DNA of 64,000 nucleotides, taken from contig NZ_CP045701.2 in NCBI RefSeq assembly GCF_009601685.2, forward strand, positions 5,394,001 through 5,458,000, written 5' to 3'. Below are positions 39,235 through 48,679 of this stretch, piece by piece; within the stretch, counting starts at the first letter, position 1; each line of letters begins with the position of its first letter. The notes beneath the pieces are model-generated. The model had not been told where the DNA came from, did not search any database, and was given only the letters and a program-made list of their open reading frames with translations. The position numbers and the translations under genes were made by a program. Origin of the DNA: Pseudomonas brassicacearum. GTDB lineage: Bacteria > Pseudomonadota > Gammaproteobacteria > Pseudomonadales > Pseudomonadaceae.

Positions 39235-40629
39235 TCAGAAATCATGAATCTGCGGATACTGGTTGAAGATCTGCCGCATGCCGATCAGCGCATGGCGCAT
39301 TTCTTCATCGCTGCATTCGGCGCCGACGCAGAGTCGCACCGCGCGGGGCCTGGGGGTGCCGCGTACGGTGAAAGGGTCGGGAGACGTGACGGCGATGTGC
39401 TTGTGCCGCAGGGCCCGCACCAGGCTGTCCACTTCCCAATGGGACGGGATGCCAACCCAGGCATTCAAGGCGTGAGGATGCTGGCCCAGCAGATGCTCGC
39501 CCATGTACTCGGTGACCATCGCCTGGCGCCCGGCGAGCAATTGACGTTGCAGTTGCACCAGCGACTCGGCGCGTCCATCGCGAATCCAGCGGGTGGCGAT
39601 CTCCGAGACCATGGGTGTGGCCATCCAACTGTTGACCCGCAGGATGCTCTCGGTGCGCAAGGCCAGGCGCTTGGGCACCACCAGATATCCAGTACGCAGG
39701 CCGGTGAGCACCGACTTGGTCATGCTCGTGCAGTAGAACGACAGCTCCGGCAGGTAATGGCTGATGGGCGGTGCCCGGCGCTCGTCCAGCAGCGGGCCGT
39801 ACACATCGTCTTCGATGATGTGCACACCGAAGCGCCGGGCAATCTCGGCGATTTCCCGGCGGCGGGCATCGGGCATCAGGCTGGTGGTGGGGTTGTTCAG
39901 GTTCGGCGTGCACACCAGCGCCGTGATGCGCTCGTTGCTGCACATGTCTTCGAAATGTTCGGGGTCGATGCCATAGCGGTCCATCTCCAGGCCCTTGAGG
40001 GTGAAGCCCAGCACTTGGGAATTGCCGATCACGCCGTGGTCGGTCAAGCCTTCGCAGAGCACCACATCATCAGGGCCGGCCAGCGAAGCGAGGGCCAGGA
40101 AAATCCCGTGGGCCGCGCCGTTGGTGATCAGCACATCGCTACGGTCGACTTTCAGCCCTTGCCGGCCGATCCACTGCGCCGCCGCTTCGCGATGGGACTC
40201 GAAACCGGCGATGGGGCGAAACGCATGAATCCACGGCTGATCCTCTTCAGTGCTCAGCGCTGCGCAGGTATCACGCCACGCCTGGTCATGCTCGCGGGTG
40301 TGCAGGATGCGGGTGATGGAAAAATCCACCAGCGCCCGCTCGGGGCTGTCGAGAATGTACGTCGCCACCCGGTCGCTCATGCGCCGCGAGACGAAACTGC
40401 CACGTCCGACCTCACAGCGCACCAGCCCCTGGCGCTCCAACTCCTTATAGGCGTTGGTGACGGTTTGCACGCTGATGCCCATGGCGTCGGCCACCTGCCG
40501 TTGCGGCGGCAGGCGCTGGTCGTTGGCCAGGGTGCCCTGTTCGATATCATCGGCAATGGCCTGCACCAGAATCTTGTATTTGGATTCACCGCTGCGGGCG
40601 AGGTCCAAGGCTGACTTCCACTTATCCAT
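39235..40629 (-). CDS. enuR: EnuR, MocR/GabR-type regulator of ectoine utilization
   Basis: A 464-aa MocR-type protein. The N-terminal GntR winged HTH (about 15-80, with LPPQRQVADAMGISVQTVTNAYKEL across 40-64) is followed by an aminotransferase fold I domain with TPNLNNPT, IIEDDVYG and the PLP lysine K305 in TSMTKSVLTG. Known EnuR proteins repress ectoine genes and are relieved by N-acetyl-diaminobutyrate and diaminobutyrate bound through PLP. It is divergent from ehuBCDA and upstream of eutB. The ATG at 40629 is preferred; the longer frame adds 41 unsupported residues. Confidence 0.92.
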   Translation of the reverse strand: MDKWKSALDLARSGESKYKILVQAIADDIEQGTLANDQRLPPQRQVADAMGISVQTVTNAYKELERQGLVRCEVGRGSFVSRRMSDRVATYILDSPERALVDFSITRILHTREHDQAWRDTCAALSTEEDQPWIHAFRPIAGFESHREAAAQWIGRQGLKVDRSDVLITNGAAHGIFLALASLAGPDDVVLCEGLTDHGVIGNSQVLGFTLKGLEMDRYGIDPEHFEDMCSNERITALVCTPNLNNPTTSLMPDARRREIAEIARRFGVHIIEDDVYGPLLDERRAPPISHYLPELSFYCTSMTKSVLTGLRTGYLVVPKRLALRTESILRVNSWMATPMVSEIATRWIRDGRAESLVQLQRQLLAGRQAMVTEYMGEHLLGQHPHALNAWVGIPSHWEVDSLVRALRHKHIAVTSPDPFTVRGTPRPRAVRLCVGAECSDEEMRHALIGMRQIFNQYPQIHDF

Positions 40630-40693
40630 AACGGCTGCAACCGGCGTATGTAGGGGTGCGCACAGCATTGCGCGACCATCGCCGCAAAGCAAT

Positions 40694-40707
40694 TGTCCTA
40701 GTGCAAT
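40694..40707. promoter_or_regulatory. Candidate EnuR operator between enuR and ehuB
   Basis: TGTCCTAGTGCAAT lies within a 16-bp palindrome-like site, ATTG-TC-CTAG-TG-CAAT (40692-40707). It is 65 nt upstream of enuR and shares its core with the site upstream of eutB. Confidence 0.5.
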
Positions 40708-40919
40708 ACAATCGATGCCGGGGCTTTTGTATGCTCGGTCCAAGGTCGTCACCCAGGCGGGCTCATCGCCCTGATAAAAAGCCGGATCGACCTGTACCGG
40801 CGCTGTTCCCGATTCCAGGCCACGCCCGGATCCGCCGCTGTACGCTTTGCTCTTGTAACACTGCCTCCTACCACAGAGCCGTCAAACGACGGATCCACAA
40901 GAAACAGGAGATTTTATCG

Positions 40920-41774
40920 ATGAGCAATTTTCTTCCCAGCACCTGTGCGCCCCTACGTCGGCTCTTGCTGACCTGTGCCGTATTGGGCCTGGCCGGCAGC
41001 GTTCAAGCGGCCACCCTGGATACCGTCAAAAGCAACAGCAGCATCCGGATCGGCTACGCCAACGAAACGCCGTTCGCCTTCACCGAAACCGACGGCACCG
41101 TCACCGGTGAATCGCCGGAGATCGCCAAGATCATCTTCGCCAAGATGGGCATCAAGCAGGTCAATGGCGTGCTCACCGAATGGGGCTCGCTGATTCCAGG
41201 CCTGCGGGCCGGGCGCTTCGACGTGATTGCCGCGGGTATGTACATCACCCCGGCGCGCTGCAAGCAAGTATTGTTCACCGATCCGCAGTACCAATTGCCC
41301 GATGCCTTGCTCGTGGCCAAGGGCAACCCGAAAAAACTCCACAGCTATGAAGACATCGCCAAGCAACCGGATGTGAAACTGGCAATCATGGCCGGCACGG
41401 TGAACCTGGCTTATGCCCGCGACTCCGGGGTCAAGGACGATCAGATCCTCCAGGTCCCCGACACCACCGCACAATTGCAAGCCGTGCGTGCCGGGCGCGC
41501 GGACGCTGCCGTCGGCACCCAACTGACTATGAAAGGCCTGGCCAGCAAGGGCGGCGACAAGGTAGAGGCGATGACCGAGTTCAAGGACGATCCGTCCCAC
41601 ATCGGTTATGGCGCCCTGGCCTTCCGGCCCGAAGACAAAGACCTGCGCGATGCGGTCAATGCCGAGCTGAAGAAGTGGCTGGGCTCCGAAGAGCACCTCA
41701 AGACGGTTGCGCCATTCGGCTTCGACAAATCCAACGTGACCAGCAAGACCGCGGCCGAGCTCTGCGCTCAGTAG
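40920..41774 (+). CDS. ehuB: EhuB, ectoine/hydroxyectoine ABC transporter substrate-binding protein
   Basis: A 284-aa family 3 (amino-acid-type) solute-binding protein. A signal peptide (about residues 1-30, ending SVQA) precedes the mature start, and IRIGYANETPFAFTETDGTVTGESPEI (split across 40-66) is the typical first lobe. EhuB binds ectoine and hydroxyectoine in the periplasm. The ATG at 40920 has an ACAGGAG ribosome-binding site; the longer frame is unsupported. It is the first gene of ehuBCDA, divergent from enuR. Confidence 0.93.
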   Translation: MSNFLPSTCAPLRRLLLTCAVLGLAGSVQAATLDTVKSNSSIRIGYANETPFAFTETDGTVTGESPEIAKIIFAKMGIKQVNGVLTEWGSLIPGLRAGRFDVIAAGMYITPARCKQVLFTDPQYQLPDALLVAKGNPKKLHSYEDIAKQPDVKLAIMAGTVNLAYARDSGVKDDQILQVPDTTAQLQAVRAGRADAAVGTQLTMKGLASKGGDKVEAMTEFKDDPSHIGYGALAFRPEDKDLRDAVNAELKKWLGSEEHLKTVAPFGFDKSNVTSKTAAELCAQ

Positions 41775-41857
41775 TGGTCAAGACTGGCGTGCCGAAACAG
41801 GCATGACGCGCGGTGCGTGATGCCTGTTCCCTGCTTCACCGGACATTGGGCTGAACC

Positions 41858-42517
41858 ATGGGCGAATTACTTCCGTTATTGATACAAGGGGCCTGGGTCA
41901 CGCTCCAGGTGACCTTCTTCGGCTCGCTGCTGGCGATTGTCACCGCCGTACTGGCGGCCCTCGGGCGACTCTCGCCGTGGCGAGCGTTGCGCTGGTTTTC
42001 CATCACCTACATCGAAGTATTCCGCGGCACCTCGCTGCTGGTGCAACTGTTCTGGCTGTTCTTCGTGTTGCCGTTGCCACCCTTCAACATTGCGCTGAGC
42101 CCCTACGCCGTGGCAATTGTCGGTCTGGGCCTGCACATCGGCGCCTACGGGGCCGAGGTGATGCGCGGTGCCATCAGTTCGGTCGCCAAGGGCCAATACG
42201 AAGCCTGCACGGCGTTGAATTTCAGCGGTTTTACGCGCTTCAAGCGGATTATCCTGCCGCAGGCGTTGCTGGCGGCGATTCCACCGGGCACCAACCTGTT
42301 GATCGAGCTGCTGAAGAACACCTCGCTGGTGTCGCTGATCACCTTGTCGGACCTGAGTTTCCGGGCGCGGCAGTTGGATCAGGCGACCTTCCAGACCCTG
42401 GAAATCTTCAGCCTGGCCCTGGTGATGTATTTCATCCTCGCCCAGGCCATCAACTTGGGCATGCGCCACGTCGAACGACGACTGAGCCGGGGCCGGATGC
42501 GTGGAGGTCTGTCATGA
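41858..42517 (+). CDS. ehuC: EhuC, ectoine/hydroxyectoine ABC transporter permease
   Basis: A 219-aa polar-amino-acid-type (HisMQ family) permease with about five membrane helices. The EAA loop is AISSVAKGQYEACTALNFSG, where the ATPase docks. It lies 83 nt after ehuB and overlaps ehuD by 4 nt (ATGA). Confidence 0.92.
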   Translation: MGELLPLLIQGAWVTLQVTFFGSLLAIVTAVLAALGRLSPWRALRWFSITYIEVFRGTSLLVQLFWLFFVLPLPPFNIALSPYAVAIVGLGLHIGAYGAEVMRGAISSVAKGQYEACTALNFSGFTRFKRIILPQALLAAIPPGTNLLIELLKNTSLVSLITLSDLSFRARQLDQATFQTLEIFSLALVMYFILAQAINLGMRHVERRLSRGRMRGGLS

Positions 42518-43170
42518 CGCTGTTCGACTGGTCCTACGCCGCACAAATCCTGCCGGACCTGCTGCGCGCCTCCCTCAATACCGTGGGCATCACCCTGATC
42601 GGCTTCCTGATCGCGATTGTCCTGGGGCTGTTCCTGGCGATTGGCCGGCGCAGTCGCAAACTCTGGCTGTCGTGGCCGGCCACCGCGGTGATCGAGTTCA
42701 TCCGCAGCACGCCCCTGCTGATCCAGGTGTATTTCCTCTATTACGTGCTGCCCAACTACGGCTTGAGCCTGACGGCCATGCAGGTTGGCATCCTCGGCAT
42801 CGGCCTGCACTACGCCTGCTACATCGCCGAGGTCTATCGCAGTGGTTTGGACGCGGTGCCGCGGGCGCAGTGGGAAGCGGTGACAGCGCTGAACATCGCG
42901 CCGTACGACGCCTACCGCAACATCATCCTGCCCCAGGCGTTGCGGCCGATTGTGCCGCCGCTGGGCAACTACCTGGTGGCAATGCTCAAGGACACGCCGG
43001 TGCTGTCGGCGATCACCGTGGTGGAAATCATGCAACAGGCCAAGAACATCGGTTCCGAGAATTTCCGTTATCTGGAACCGATCACCATGGTGGGCCTGTT
43101 CTTCCTCGCCCTGAGCCTTGCCCTGGCTTATCTGGTACGGCGCCTTGAAACGCGCATGGAGCTACGCTAA
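42514..43170 (+). CDS. ehuD: EhuD, ectoine/hydroxyectoine ABC transporter permease
   Basis: A 218-aa second HisMQ-type permease with the EAA loop GLDAVPRAQWEAVTALNIAP. It is paired with EhuC to form the membrane channel. The start overlaps ehuC and the TAA stop shares a base with the ehuA ATG (TAATG). Confidence 0.92.
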   Translation: MTLFDWSYAAQILPDLLRASLNTVGITLIGFLIAIVLGLFLAIGRRSRKLWLSWPATAVIEFIRSTPLLIQVYFLYYVLPNYGLSLTAMQVGILGIGLHYACYIAEVYRSGLDAVPRAQWEAVTALNIAPYDAYRNIILPQALRPIVPPLGNYLVAMLKDTPVLSAITVVEIMQQAKNIGSENFRYLEPITMVGLFFLALSLALAYLVRRLETRMELR

Positions 43171-44039
43171 TGACATTACCTCTGTCCACGCCCACCGATT
43201 TGTCCCGGCGCAGCACGCTGGCATCGCAGCAGGAGGCCCCGGCCATGCAAACTCCCACACCGTCCCGGCCGATCGTGAGTTTCCAGGACGTGACCAAAAG
43301 CTATGGCAGCTTCACCGTGCTCGACCATCTGAACCTGGATGTCGCCCCCGGTGAAAAGGTCGCGATCATCGGCCCCAGCGGCTCGGGCAAGTCCACGCTG
43401 CTGCGGGTGTTGATGACCCTGGAAGGCATCGACCAGGGCCAGATCCGCGTCGAGGATGACTCCCTGACCCACATGCCCAACCGCAACGGCGTGCTGGTGC
43501 CGGCCAACGACCGGCACATCCGCCGGGTGCGCGGCAAGATCGGCATGGTGTTCCAGAGTTTCAACCTGTTCCCCCACATGACCGCACTGCAGAACGTGAT
43601 CGAGGCGCCGGTGCAGGTGCTGAGCATGAACCCGAAAGAAGCCCGGGAGCGCGCCGCCGACCTGTTGGAGCTGGTGGGGCTGGGCAACAAGCTCGACCAT
43701 TACCCGTCGCAGTTGTCCGGCGGCCAGCAACAGCGGGTGGCGATTGCCCGGGCGCTGGCGATGCGGCCCAAGGTGATGCTGTTTGACGAGGTGACCTCTG
43801 CGCTTGACCCTGAGTTGTGCGGCGAAGTGCTGAATGTGATCCGCAAACTGGGGGCCGAACATAACCTGACGATGCTGATGGTGACCCACCAGATGGGCTT
43901 CGCCCGGGAGTTCGCCGACCGGGTGTGCTTCTTCTACAAAGGGCAGATCCACGAACAGGGCACCCCGGCGCAGATTTTCGAACACCCGCAGCAGGAGCGC
44001 ACGTGTGCGTTCCTCAGTGCGGTGAAAGAGGCGAATTGA
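43170..44039 (+). CDS. ehuA: EhuA, ectoine/hydroxyectoine ABC transporter ATPase
   Basis: A 289-aa ABC ATPase. Walker A is GPSGSGKST, the signature is LSGGQQQRVAIARAL, and Walker B is VMLFDEVTSALDPE. An insertion of about 15 residues with THMPNRNGVLVPANDRH lies before the Q-loop (KIGMVFQSFNLF), as in other EhuA-type ATPases. The first 25 residues are not conserved; an ATG at 43245 (MQTPTPSRPIVSF) is an alternative start. The coupling with ehuD favours the upstream ATG. Confidence 0.92.
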   Translation: MTLPLSTPTDLSRRSTLASQQEAPAMQTPTPSRPIVSFQDVTKSYGSFTVLDHLNLDVAPGEKVAIIGPSGSGKSTLLRVLMTLEGIDQGQIRVEDDSLTHMPNRNGVLVPANDRHIRRVRGKIGMVFQSFNLFPHMTALQNVIEAPVQVLSMNPKEARERAADLLELVGLGNKLDHYPSQLSGGQQQRVAIARALAMRPKVMLFDEVTSALDPELCGEVLNVIRKLGAEHNLTMLMVTHQMGFAREFADRVCFFYKGQIHEQGTPAQIFEHPQQERTCAFLSAVKEAN

Positions 44040-44072
44040 TCCCCTTGTGAACACCTTTGTGGCGAGGAGACT

Positions 44073-44160
44073 TGTGGGAGCAAGGCTTGCCCGCGATGAA
44101 AGCGATGCGGTCTTTCAGAAAATCGAGGCGCCTGTTTCGCGAGCAAGCTTTGCTCCCACA
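44073..44160. repeat. REPIN
   Basis: GTGGGAGCAAGGCTTGCCCGCGATGAA and the inverse CGCGAGCAAGCTTTGCTCCCAC, between convergent ehuA and the OmpA-like gene. Confidence 0.9.
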
Positions 44161-44211
44161 AATCCCCTCGCCACAAGTGGCGGCATCAGGCTGATAGAAA
44201 CTGACAACCAC

Positions 44212-44248
44212 AAAAAAACGGGGGCCCTGTTTCCAGAGCCCCCGTTTC
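44212..44248 (-). terminator. Terminator of the OmpA-like lipoprotein gene
   Basis: On the minus strand ACGGGGGCTCTGGAAACAGGGCCCCCGT is followed by TTTTTTT. It also has an A-tail for the opposite direction. Confidence 0.87.
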
Positions 44249-44264
44249 ATTTGCCGCCCAGCCG

Positions 44265-44999
44265 TTATGGATACTGCTGGTAAGTCTGGCCCTGCTGCGC
44301 TGGTGCCTGGTACTGCTGGCCGGGAATGGCCTTGAGGTTGACCTCGACACGACGGTTTTGCGCACGGCCATTGACGTCGGCGTTGCTGGCCACCGGGTTG
44401 TCCGGGCCGGCGCCACGGGCCGAGAGGTTGGCGCCGCTCACGCCCTGGGACGTCAGGTAAGTCGCCACGCTCTGCGCACGACGCTGGGAAAGGTCCATGT
44501 TGTGCTGGCGGCTACCGGTGCTGTCGGTGTAACCGACGATTTCGATCTGGTTCTGGTTGAACTCCTTCAGGGAGTTGGCCAGGTTGTTCAGCGGCTGGTA
44601 GAAGCTGGAGGCGATGTTCGCCGAATCGGTGGCGAAGGTGATATTGCCCGGCATGATCAGCTTGATCTGGTCACCCTGGCGCTGCACTTCAACACCGGTA
44701 TTGGCCATGCTGGCGCGCAGTTTCTTTTCTTGCTGGTCGGCGTAGTAGCCGTAGCCGGCCGCGGATGCCCCCACCACTGCGGCGCCGATCAATGCGCCCT
44801 TACCGCGGTTATCGTGACCGATGGCCGCACCGGCCAACGCCCCTGCCAGTGCACCGAGGCCGCCGTACTTGGCGGTTTTGCTCATGCCCGAAGATTCGGT
44901 AGAGGCCTGTCCCTGGTTGTCGTAGGGGTTAGGCGACGCACAGCCGGACAACAGGGCCACGGCAGTTGCGACAACGATCAAGCGACGCGAGGTGAACAT
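44265..44999 (-). CDS. OmpA-family outer-membrane lipoprotein
   Basis: A 244-aa lipoprotein with lipobox LLSGC (Cys 20). A glycine-rich segment follows (about 45-90, KYGGLGALAGALAGAAIG, then GKGALIGAAVVGASAAGYGYY), the YMGG/Gly-zipper type that can insert in membranes. A C-terminal OmpA peptidoglycan-binding domain (about 115-225) contains IVGYTDSTGSRQHNMDLSQRRA. The last 20 residues are Gln-rich. Similar proteins are YiaD/LpoB-like envelope factors; the specific role is unknown. Confidence 0.9.
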   Translation of the reverse strand: MFTSRRLIVVATAVALLSGCASPNPYDNQGQASTESSGMSKTAKYGGLGALAGALAGAAIGHDNRGKGALIGAAVVGASAAGYGYYADQQEKKLRASMANTGVEVQRQGDQIKLIMPGNITFATDSANIASSFYQPLNNLANSLKEFNQNQIEIVGYTDSTGSRQHNMDLSQRRAQSVATYLTSQGVSGANLSARGAGPDNPVASNADVNGRAQNRRVEVNLKAIPGQQYQAPAQQGQTYQQYP

Positions 45000-45151
45000 G
45001 AAGATGCTCCTGGTTTTTCAGTCTGAATGCCAAAGTGTAGGCAATCGACTCTGGCAGGCGTTGGAACGCAACAACCGTTAAAAATTCCGTCCCGCTGCGT
45101 CGCGCTTCGCCCGGCTGACCGATAAAAACTCGTCGTCCGGGCGAACGCCCC

Positions 45152-46327
45152 TCATCCCTGCGCCAGACAGCGGCTCACGCCCCGGACAATCATCTCCACT
45201 TCCCGCCCATCGATCGTCAGTGGCGGCAGCAGGCGGATGGTCTGGCCCCGGGTGATATTGATCAGCAGGCCGTGGTCCCGGGCGGCGCGAAGGGCCAGGT
45301 CGCGGACCGGTTGCTTGAGTTCGATGCCGATCATCAACCCCAGGCCGCGAATCGCCAAGACATTCGGGTTGTCCGCCAACTCGGCCCGCAGCCGGCTCAG
45401 CAACTGTTCGCCCTGGTGCCTGGCGTTGTCCACCAGCGCTTGTTGCTCAATGATATCCAGCACCGTGCAGCCGACCCGACAGGCCAGCGGATTACCGCCA
45501 AAGGTGCTGCCATGGCTGCCCGGGGTAAACAGCTCGGCAGCCTTGCCCCGTGCCAGGCAGGCCCCAATGGGCACGCCGTTGCCCAGGCCTTTGGCGAGGG
45601 TCATGACGTCCGGCACGATGCCCTCGTGCTGGAATGCGAACCACTGGCCAGTACGACCGATGCCGGTCTGGATCTCGTCAAGCATCAACAGCCAGGCGCG
45701 CCGGCTGCACAGCTGCCGCAAGGCCTTGAGATAACCCGGCGGGGCGAGTTGCACACCGCTTTCACCCTGGATCGGCTCCACCAATACCGCAACGATGCGC
45801 TCGGCATGAGCCTGCTCGATCGCTTCCAACGCTGCCAGATCGCCGAACGGCACCTTGATGAAATCCCCCGGCAAGCGGTTGTAGCCCAGCCGCACGGACG
45901 GGCCGTCACTGGCGGACATCGTGCCCAATGTGCGCCCGTGGAATGCATTGTCCATGACCACCACCAACGGCTGCTCAATACCCTTGTGCCAGCCATAGAG
46001 ACGCGCCAGTTTCAGCGCGGTTTCGTTGGCCTCGGCGCCTGAGTTGTTGAAAAACGCCCGCTCCAGCCCCGACAGCTGAGTGAGCTTTTGCGCCAGGCGT
46101 TCTTGCCAATCGATGCTGTACAGGTTCGACGTATGCAGCAGCAGGCCAGCCTGCTCGCTGATGGCGGCCACCAGCCGCGGGTGGGAGTGGCCGACATTGG
46201 TCACCGCCACGCCCGCCACCGCATCGAGGTATTCGCGGCCGTCCTGGTCCCACAAGCGCGTACCCAAGCCATGGGTGAAACTCAGCGCCAGGGGTTGGTA
46301 AGTGGTCATCAGGCAGGCAGCGGTCAT
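45152..46327 (-). CDS. ArgD-like class III aminotransferase
   Basis: A 391-aa PLP aminotransferase of the acetylornithine/aspartate aminotransferase group. The PLP Lys is in [31 protein letters not shown] and [12 protein letters not shown] are the conserved flanks. The likely role is acetylornithine or succinylornithine transamination, but this stand-alone copy beside a LysR regulator could serve a catabolic substrate. Three in-frame ATGs (46342, 46327, 46309) are possible; 46327 was chosen. Confidence 0.88.
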   Translation of the reverse strand: MTAACLMTTYQPLALSFTHGLGTRLWDQDGREYLDAVAGVAVTNVGHSHPRLVAAISEQAGLLLHTSNLYSIDWQERLAQKLTQLSGLERAFFNNSGAEANETALKLARLYGWHKGIEQPLVVVMDNAFHGRTLGTMSASDGPSVRLGYNRLPGDFIKVPFGDLAALEAIEQAHAERIVAVLVEPIQGESGVQLAPPGYLKALRQLCSRRAWLLMLDEIQTGIGRTGQWFAFQHEGIVPDVMTLAKGLGNGVPIGACLARGKAAELFTPGSHGSTFGGNPLACRVGCTVLDIIEQQALVDNARHQGEQLLSRLRAELADNPNVLAIRGLGLMIGIELKQPVRDLALRAARDHGLLINITRGQTIRLLPPLTIDGREVEMIVRGVSRCLAQG

Positions 46328-46426
46328 GACATCAAGCTCCATTGGGTTGGTTTTTTCCAGTATGGTTAGCCACCAAGACTGGATAAACGCTGCTTTACTT
46401 CAATCATTTTAAAGTTGAGCTTGATA

Positions 46427-47344
46427 ATGGACCTGTTCCAGGCAATGACCGTTTACGTGAAGGTGGTGGAAGCCGGAAGCCTGACAGCGGCGGCCCAGGC
46501 GTGCGAAATGTCCACCACCATGGTGGGCAATCATCTTCGTGCGCTGGAGCAACGTCTCGGCGTGCGTCTGATCAACCGTACGACGCGGCGCCAGCGCCTG
46601 ACCGAGTTCGGTTCGACCTACTACCAACGTTGCCTGGAAGTGCTGGGGCTGGTGGCCGATTCCGAGCGCCTGGCCGAACAGACCCAGGGCGAACCCGCCG
46701 GCACCCTGCGCATCACCGCGCCGCTGACCTTTGGCAGCGAGCGCCTGGCGCCGGCCCTGGCCGAATTCAGCCAACGCTACCCACAGGTCAAGCTCGACGT
46801 GGTGCTGACCAACCAGCGGCTGGACCTGCTCGAACATGGATTCGACGTCGCCATCCGCCTCGGTCATCCCGACCCGAAACTGATCGCCCGCCCCTTGATG
46901 GACTACACCCTGACCATCTGCGCCTCCCCCGCTTACCTGGCCCGGCGCGGCACACCGGAAAAACCCGCGGACCTGCAGCAGCACGATTGCCTGTCGTTCG
47001 CCTATTTAGCAGGGGACGATTGGCGCTTTGCCCAGGACCTCTGGCCGATCAACGGCCCGGAAGGGGAAATCAAGGTGCCGGTCAACGGACCGATGCTGAT
47101 CAACAGCTCTTCGGGCCTGCACCGCGCCGCCCTGGCCGGGATGGGCGTGGTGATGCTGCCCGATGCGCTGGTGGCCCAGGACCTGCAGGATGGACACCTG
47201 GTAGCGCTGCTGCAGGACTACCGGTTGCCCCATCGCCCAATGAGCTTGATGTATGCGCAGGATCGCTACCGCTTGCCGAAACTGCGCAGTTTTGTCGAGT
47301 TCGCGCTGGAAAAATGGGGCAAACCCCAAACCCCAGCCGAATGA
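46427..47344 (+). CDS. LysR-family transcriptional regulator
   Basis: A 305-aa LysR protein. It has an N-terminal HTH (MDLFQAMTVYVKVVEAGSLTAAAQ, over residues 1-24, then TRRQRLTEFG) and a C-terminal substrate-binding domain. It belongs to the large subgroup resembling DmlR/CrgA. It is divergent from the ArgD-like aminotransferase, which may be its target. The ATG at 46427 is preferred over a TTG at 46415. Confidence 0.9.
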   Translation: MDLFQAMTVYVKVVEAGSLTAAAQACEMSTTMVGNHLRALEQRLGVRLINRTTRRQRLTEFGSTYYQRCLEVLGLVADSERLAEQTQGEPAGTLRITAPLTFGSERLAPALAEFSQRYPQVKLDVVLTNQRLDLLEHGFDVAIRLGHPDPKLIARPLMDYTLTICASPAYLARRGTPEKPADLQQHDCLSFAYLAGDDWRFAQDLWPINGPEGEIKVPVNGPMLINSSSGLHRAALAGMGVVMLPDALVAQDLQDGHLVALLQDYRLPHRPMSLMYAQDRYRLPKLRSFVEFALEKWGKPQTPAE

Positions 47345-47348
47345 TGTT

Positions 47349-47454
47349 GTGGCGGGGGGATTTATCCCCGCTGGGTTGCGCAGCAACCCCAAGGCTGTCG
47401 GTTCACATCGGGGGCCGCTGCGCGACCCAACGGGGATAAATCCCCTCGCCACAA
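47349..47454. repeat. GTGGCG...ATTTATCCCC inverted repeat (third repeat family)
   Basis: TTGTGGCGGGGGGATTTATCCCCG at the left and CGGGGATAAATCCCCTCGCCACAA at the right, with a second nested pair around GGGTTGCGCAGCAACCCC. It is unrelated in the arm sequence to the other two families. Confidence 0.85.
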
Positions 47455-47561
47455 AAGCGAACCCCGCCTGAACATCCCCCGCTAGTGCCTCTCGCCCCCC
47501 ATCAGCTACTCTTCCTCCTTGGACGAGCATTTTGATATCAAGGCTGATTGAGGAAACGACG

Positions 47562-48575
47562 ATGGGAGATGCCTCGAACATCGACATGCTGCGGCTCGAC
47601 CTGTCCGATCTGGACGAAGGCGTACTGCACACCATCCTGGAACTGGTCAGCGATGGCATCTGGGACTGGAATGCCAACACCGGCTTCGTCTACCGCAACC
47701 CCGGCTGGTACACGATGCTTGGCTACCTGCCTCACTCACTGGACAACACCGTACTGACCTGGGAAAGCGTGATCCACCCGGATGACTATCCACGGGTCAT
47801 GGCATTGTTCGACGACTACCTGGAACACCGATCCCACGTCTACCAGGCCGAATACCGCTGCCGCACCTACGACGGTTCCTACATCTGGATCGAGGATCGC
47901 GGCTATGTGATCGCACGCAACCCGGACGGCACGGTGGCGCGCATGATCGGCGCCCACCGCAGTATCGATGACAAGAAACGCCTGTTCGAACAGCTGGAAC
48001 GGCGCAACAAATCCCTGGAAGCCGTGATCGAAGAACGCACCCGCGAACTGTCCCGGGTCAACCATCAGTTGCAGATCCAGCTCGACGAAAACCGCAAGCT
48101 TGCCGAAACCGACGCCCTGACCCGGGTCGCCAACCGTTATCGCCTGGACCAGGCGCTGCCGCTGGCCTGTGAGCGCGCGCAGCGTTTTCGCGAGCCGTTG
48201 TCGCTGATCGCCATGGACGTGGATGATTTCAAGGACATCAACGATCGCTACGGCCACGCCTTTGGCGACGCAGCGTTGATACAAGTGGTGCAGAGCGTCA
48301 AGCGCTGCGAGCGCGACGGCGATTTGCTGGTGCGCTGGGGCGGTGACGAATTCATCATGATCTTGCCCAACACCACCCTGGCCGACGCTCGCCTGCTGGC
48401 GGAAAGCATTCGCCGGGGCCTGTCCGACCTGCTGCCGGTGGGCGACTTCCAGATCACCATGAGTTTTGGCGTGGTGCAGCGATTCGAGGATGAACAGCAG
48501 GCGGCATTGCTGCACCGGGCGGACCAGGCGCTGTATCGCTCCAAGATGTCGGGCAAGAATGTGATTTGTGAATGA
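47562..48575 (+). CDS. PAS-GGDEF diguanylate cyclase
   Basis: A 337-aa cytoplasmic protein. A PAS/PAC domain of the PAS_3 type (about 20-140, with WDWNANTGFVYRNPGW and YDGSYIWIEDRG) is followed by a coiled-coil linker (about 145-175) and a GGDEF domain (about 180-335). The active-site GGDEF is intact (RWGGDEF), and an RDGD I-site lies five residues upstream, so it should make c-di-GMP with product inhibition. The ATG at 47562 has an AGGA ribosome-binding site. The signal sensed is unknown. Confidence 0.93.
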   Translation: MGDASNIDMLRLDLSDLDEGVLHTILELVSDGIWDWNANTGFVYRNPGWYTMLGYLPHSLDNTVLTWESVIHPDDYPRVMALFDDYLEHRSHVYQAEYRCRTYDGSYIWIEDRGYVIARNPDGTVARMIGAHRSIDDKKRLFEQLERRNKSLEAVIEERTRELSRVNHQLQIQLDENRKLAETDALTRVANRYRLDQALPLACERAQRFREPLSLIAMDVDDFKDINDRYGHAFGDAALIQVVQSVKRCERDGDLLVRWGGDEFIMILPNTTLADARLLAESIRRGLSDLLPVGDFQITMSFGVVQRFEDEQQAALLHRADQALYRSKMSGKNVICE

Positions 48576-48679
48576 GCTCCGACCGTGACAACACCGCCCG
48601 CGTCCAATAGATTAGGCGACCGGAAAAAAGCTCAATGCCTTTCTCGCCTCATCCCGCTAACAGAAGTAGTGAAATTTCA

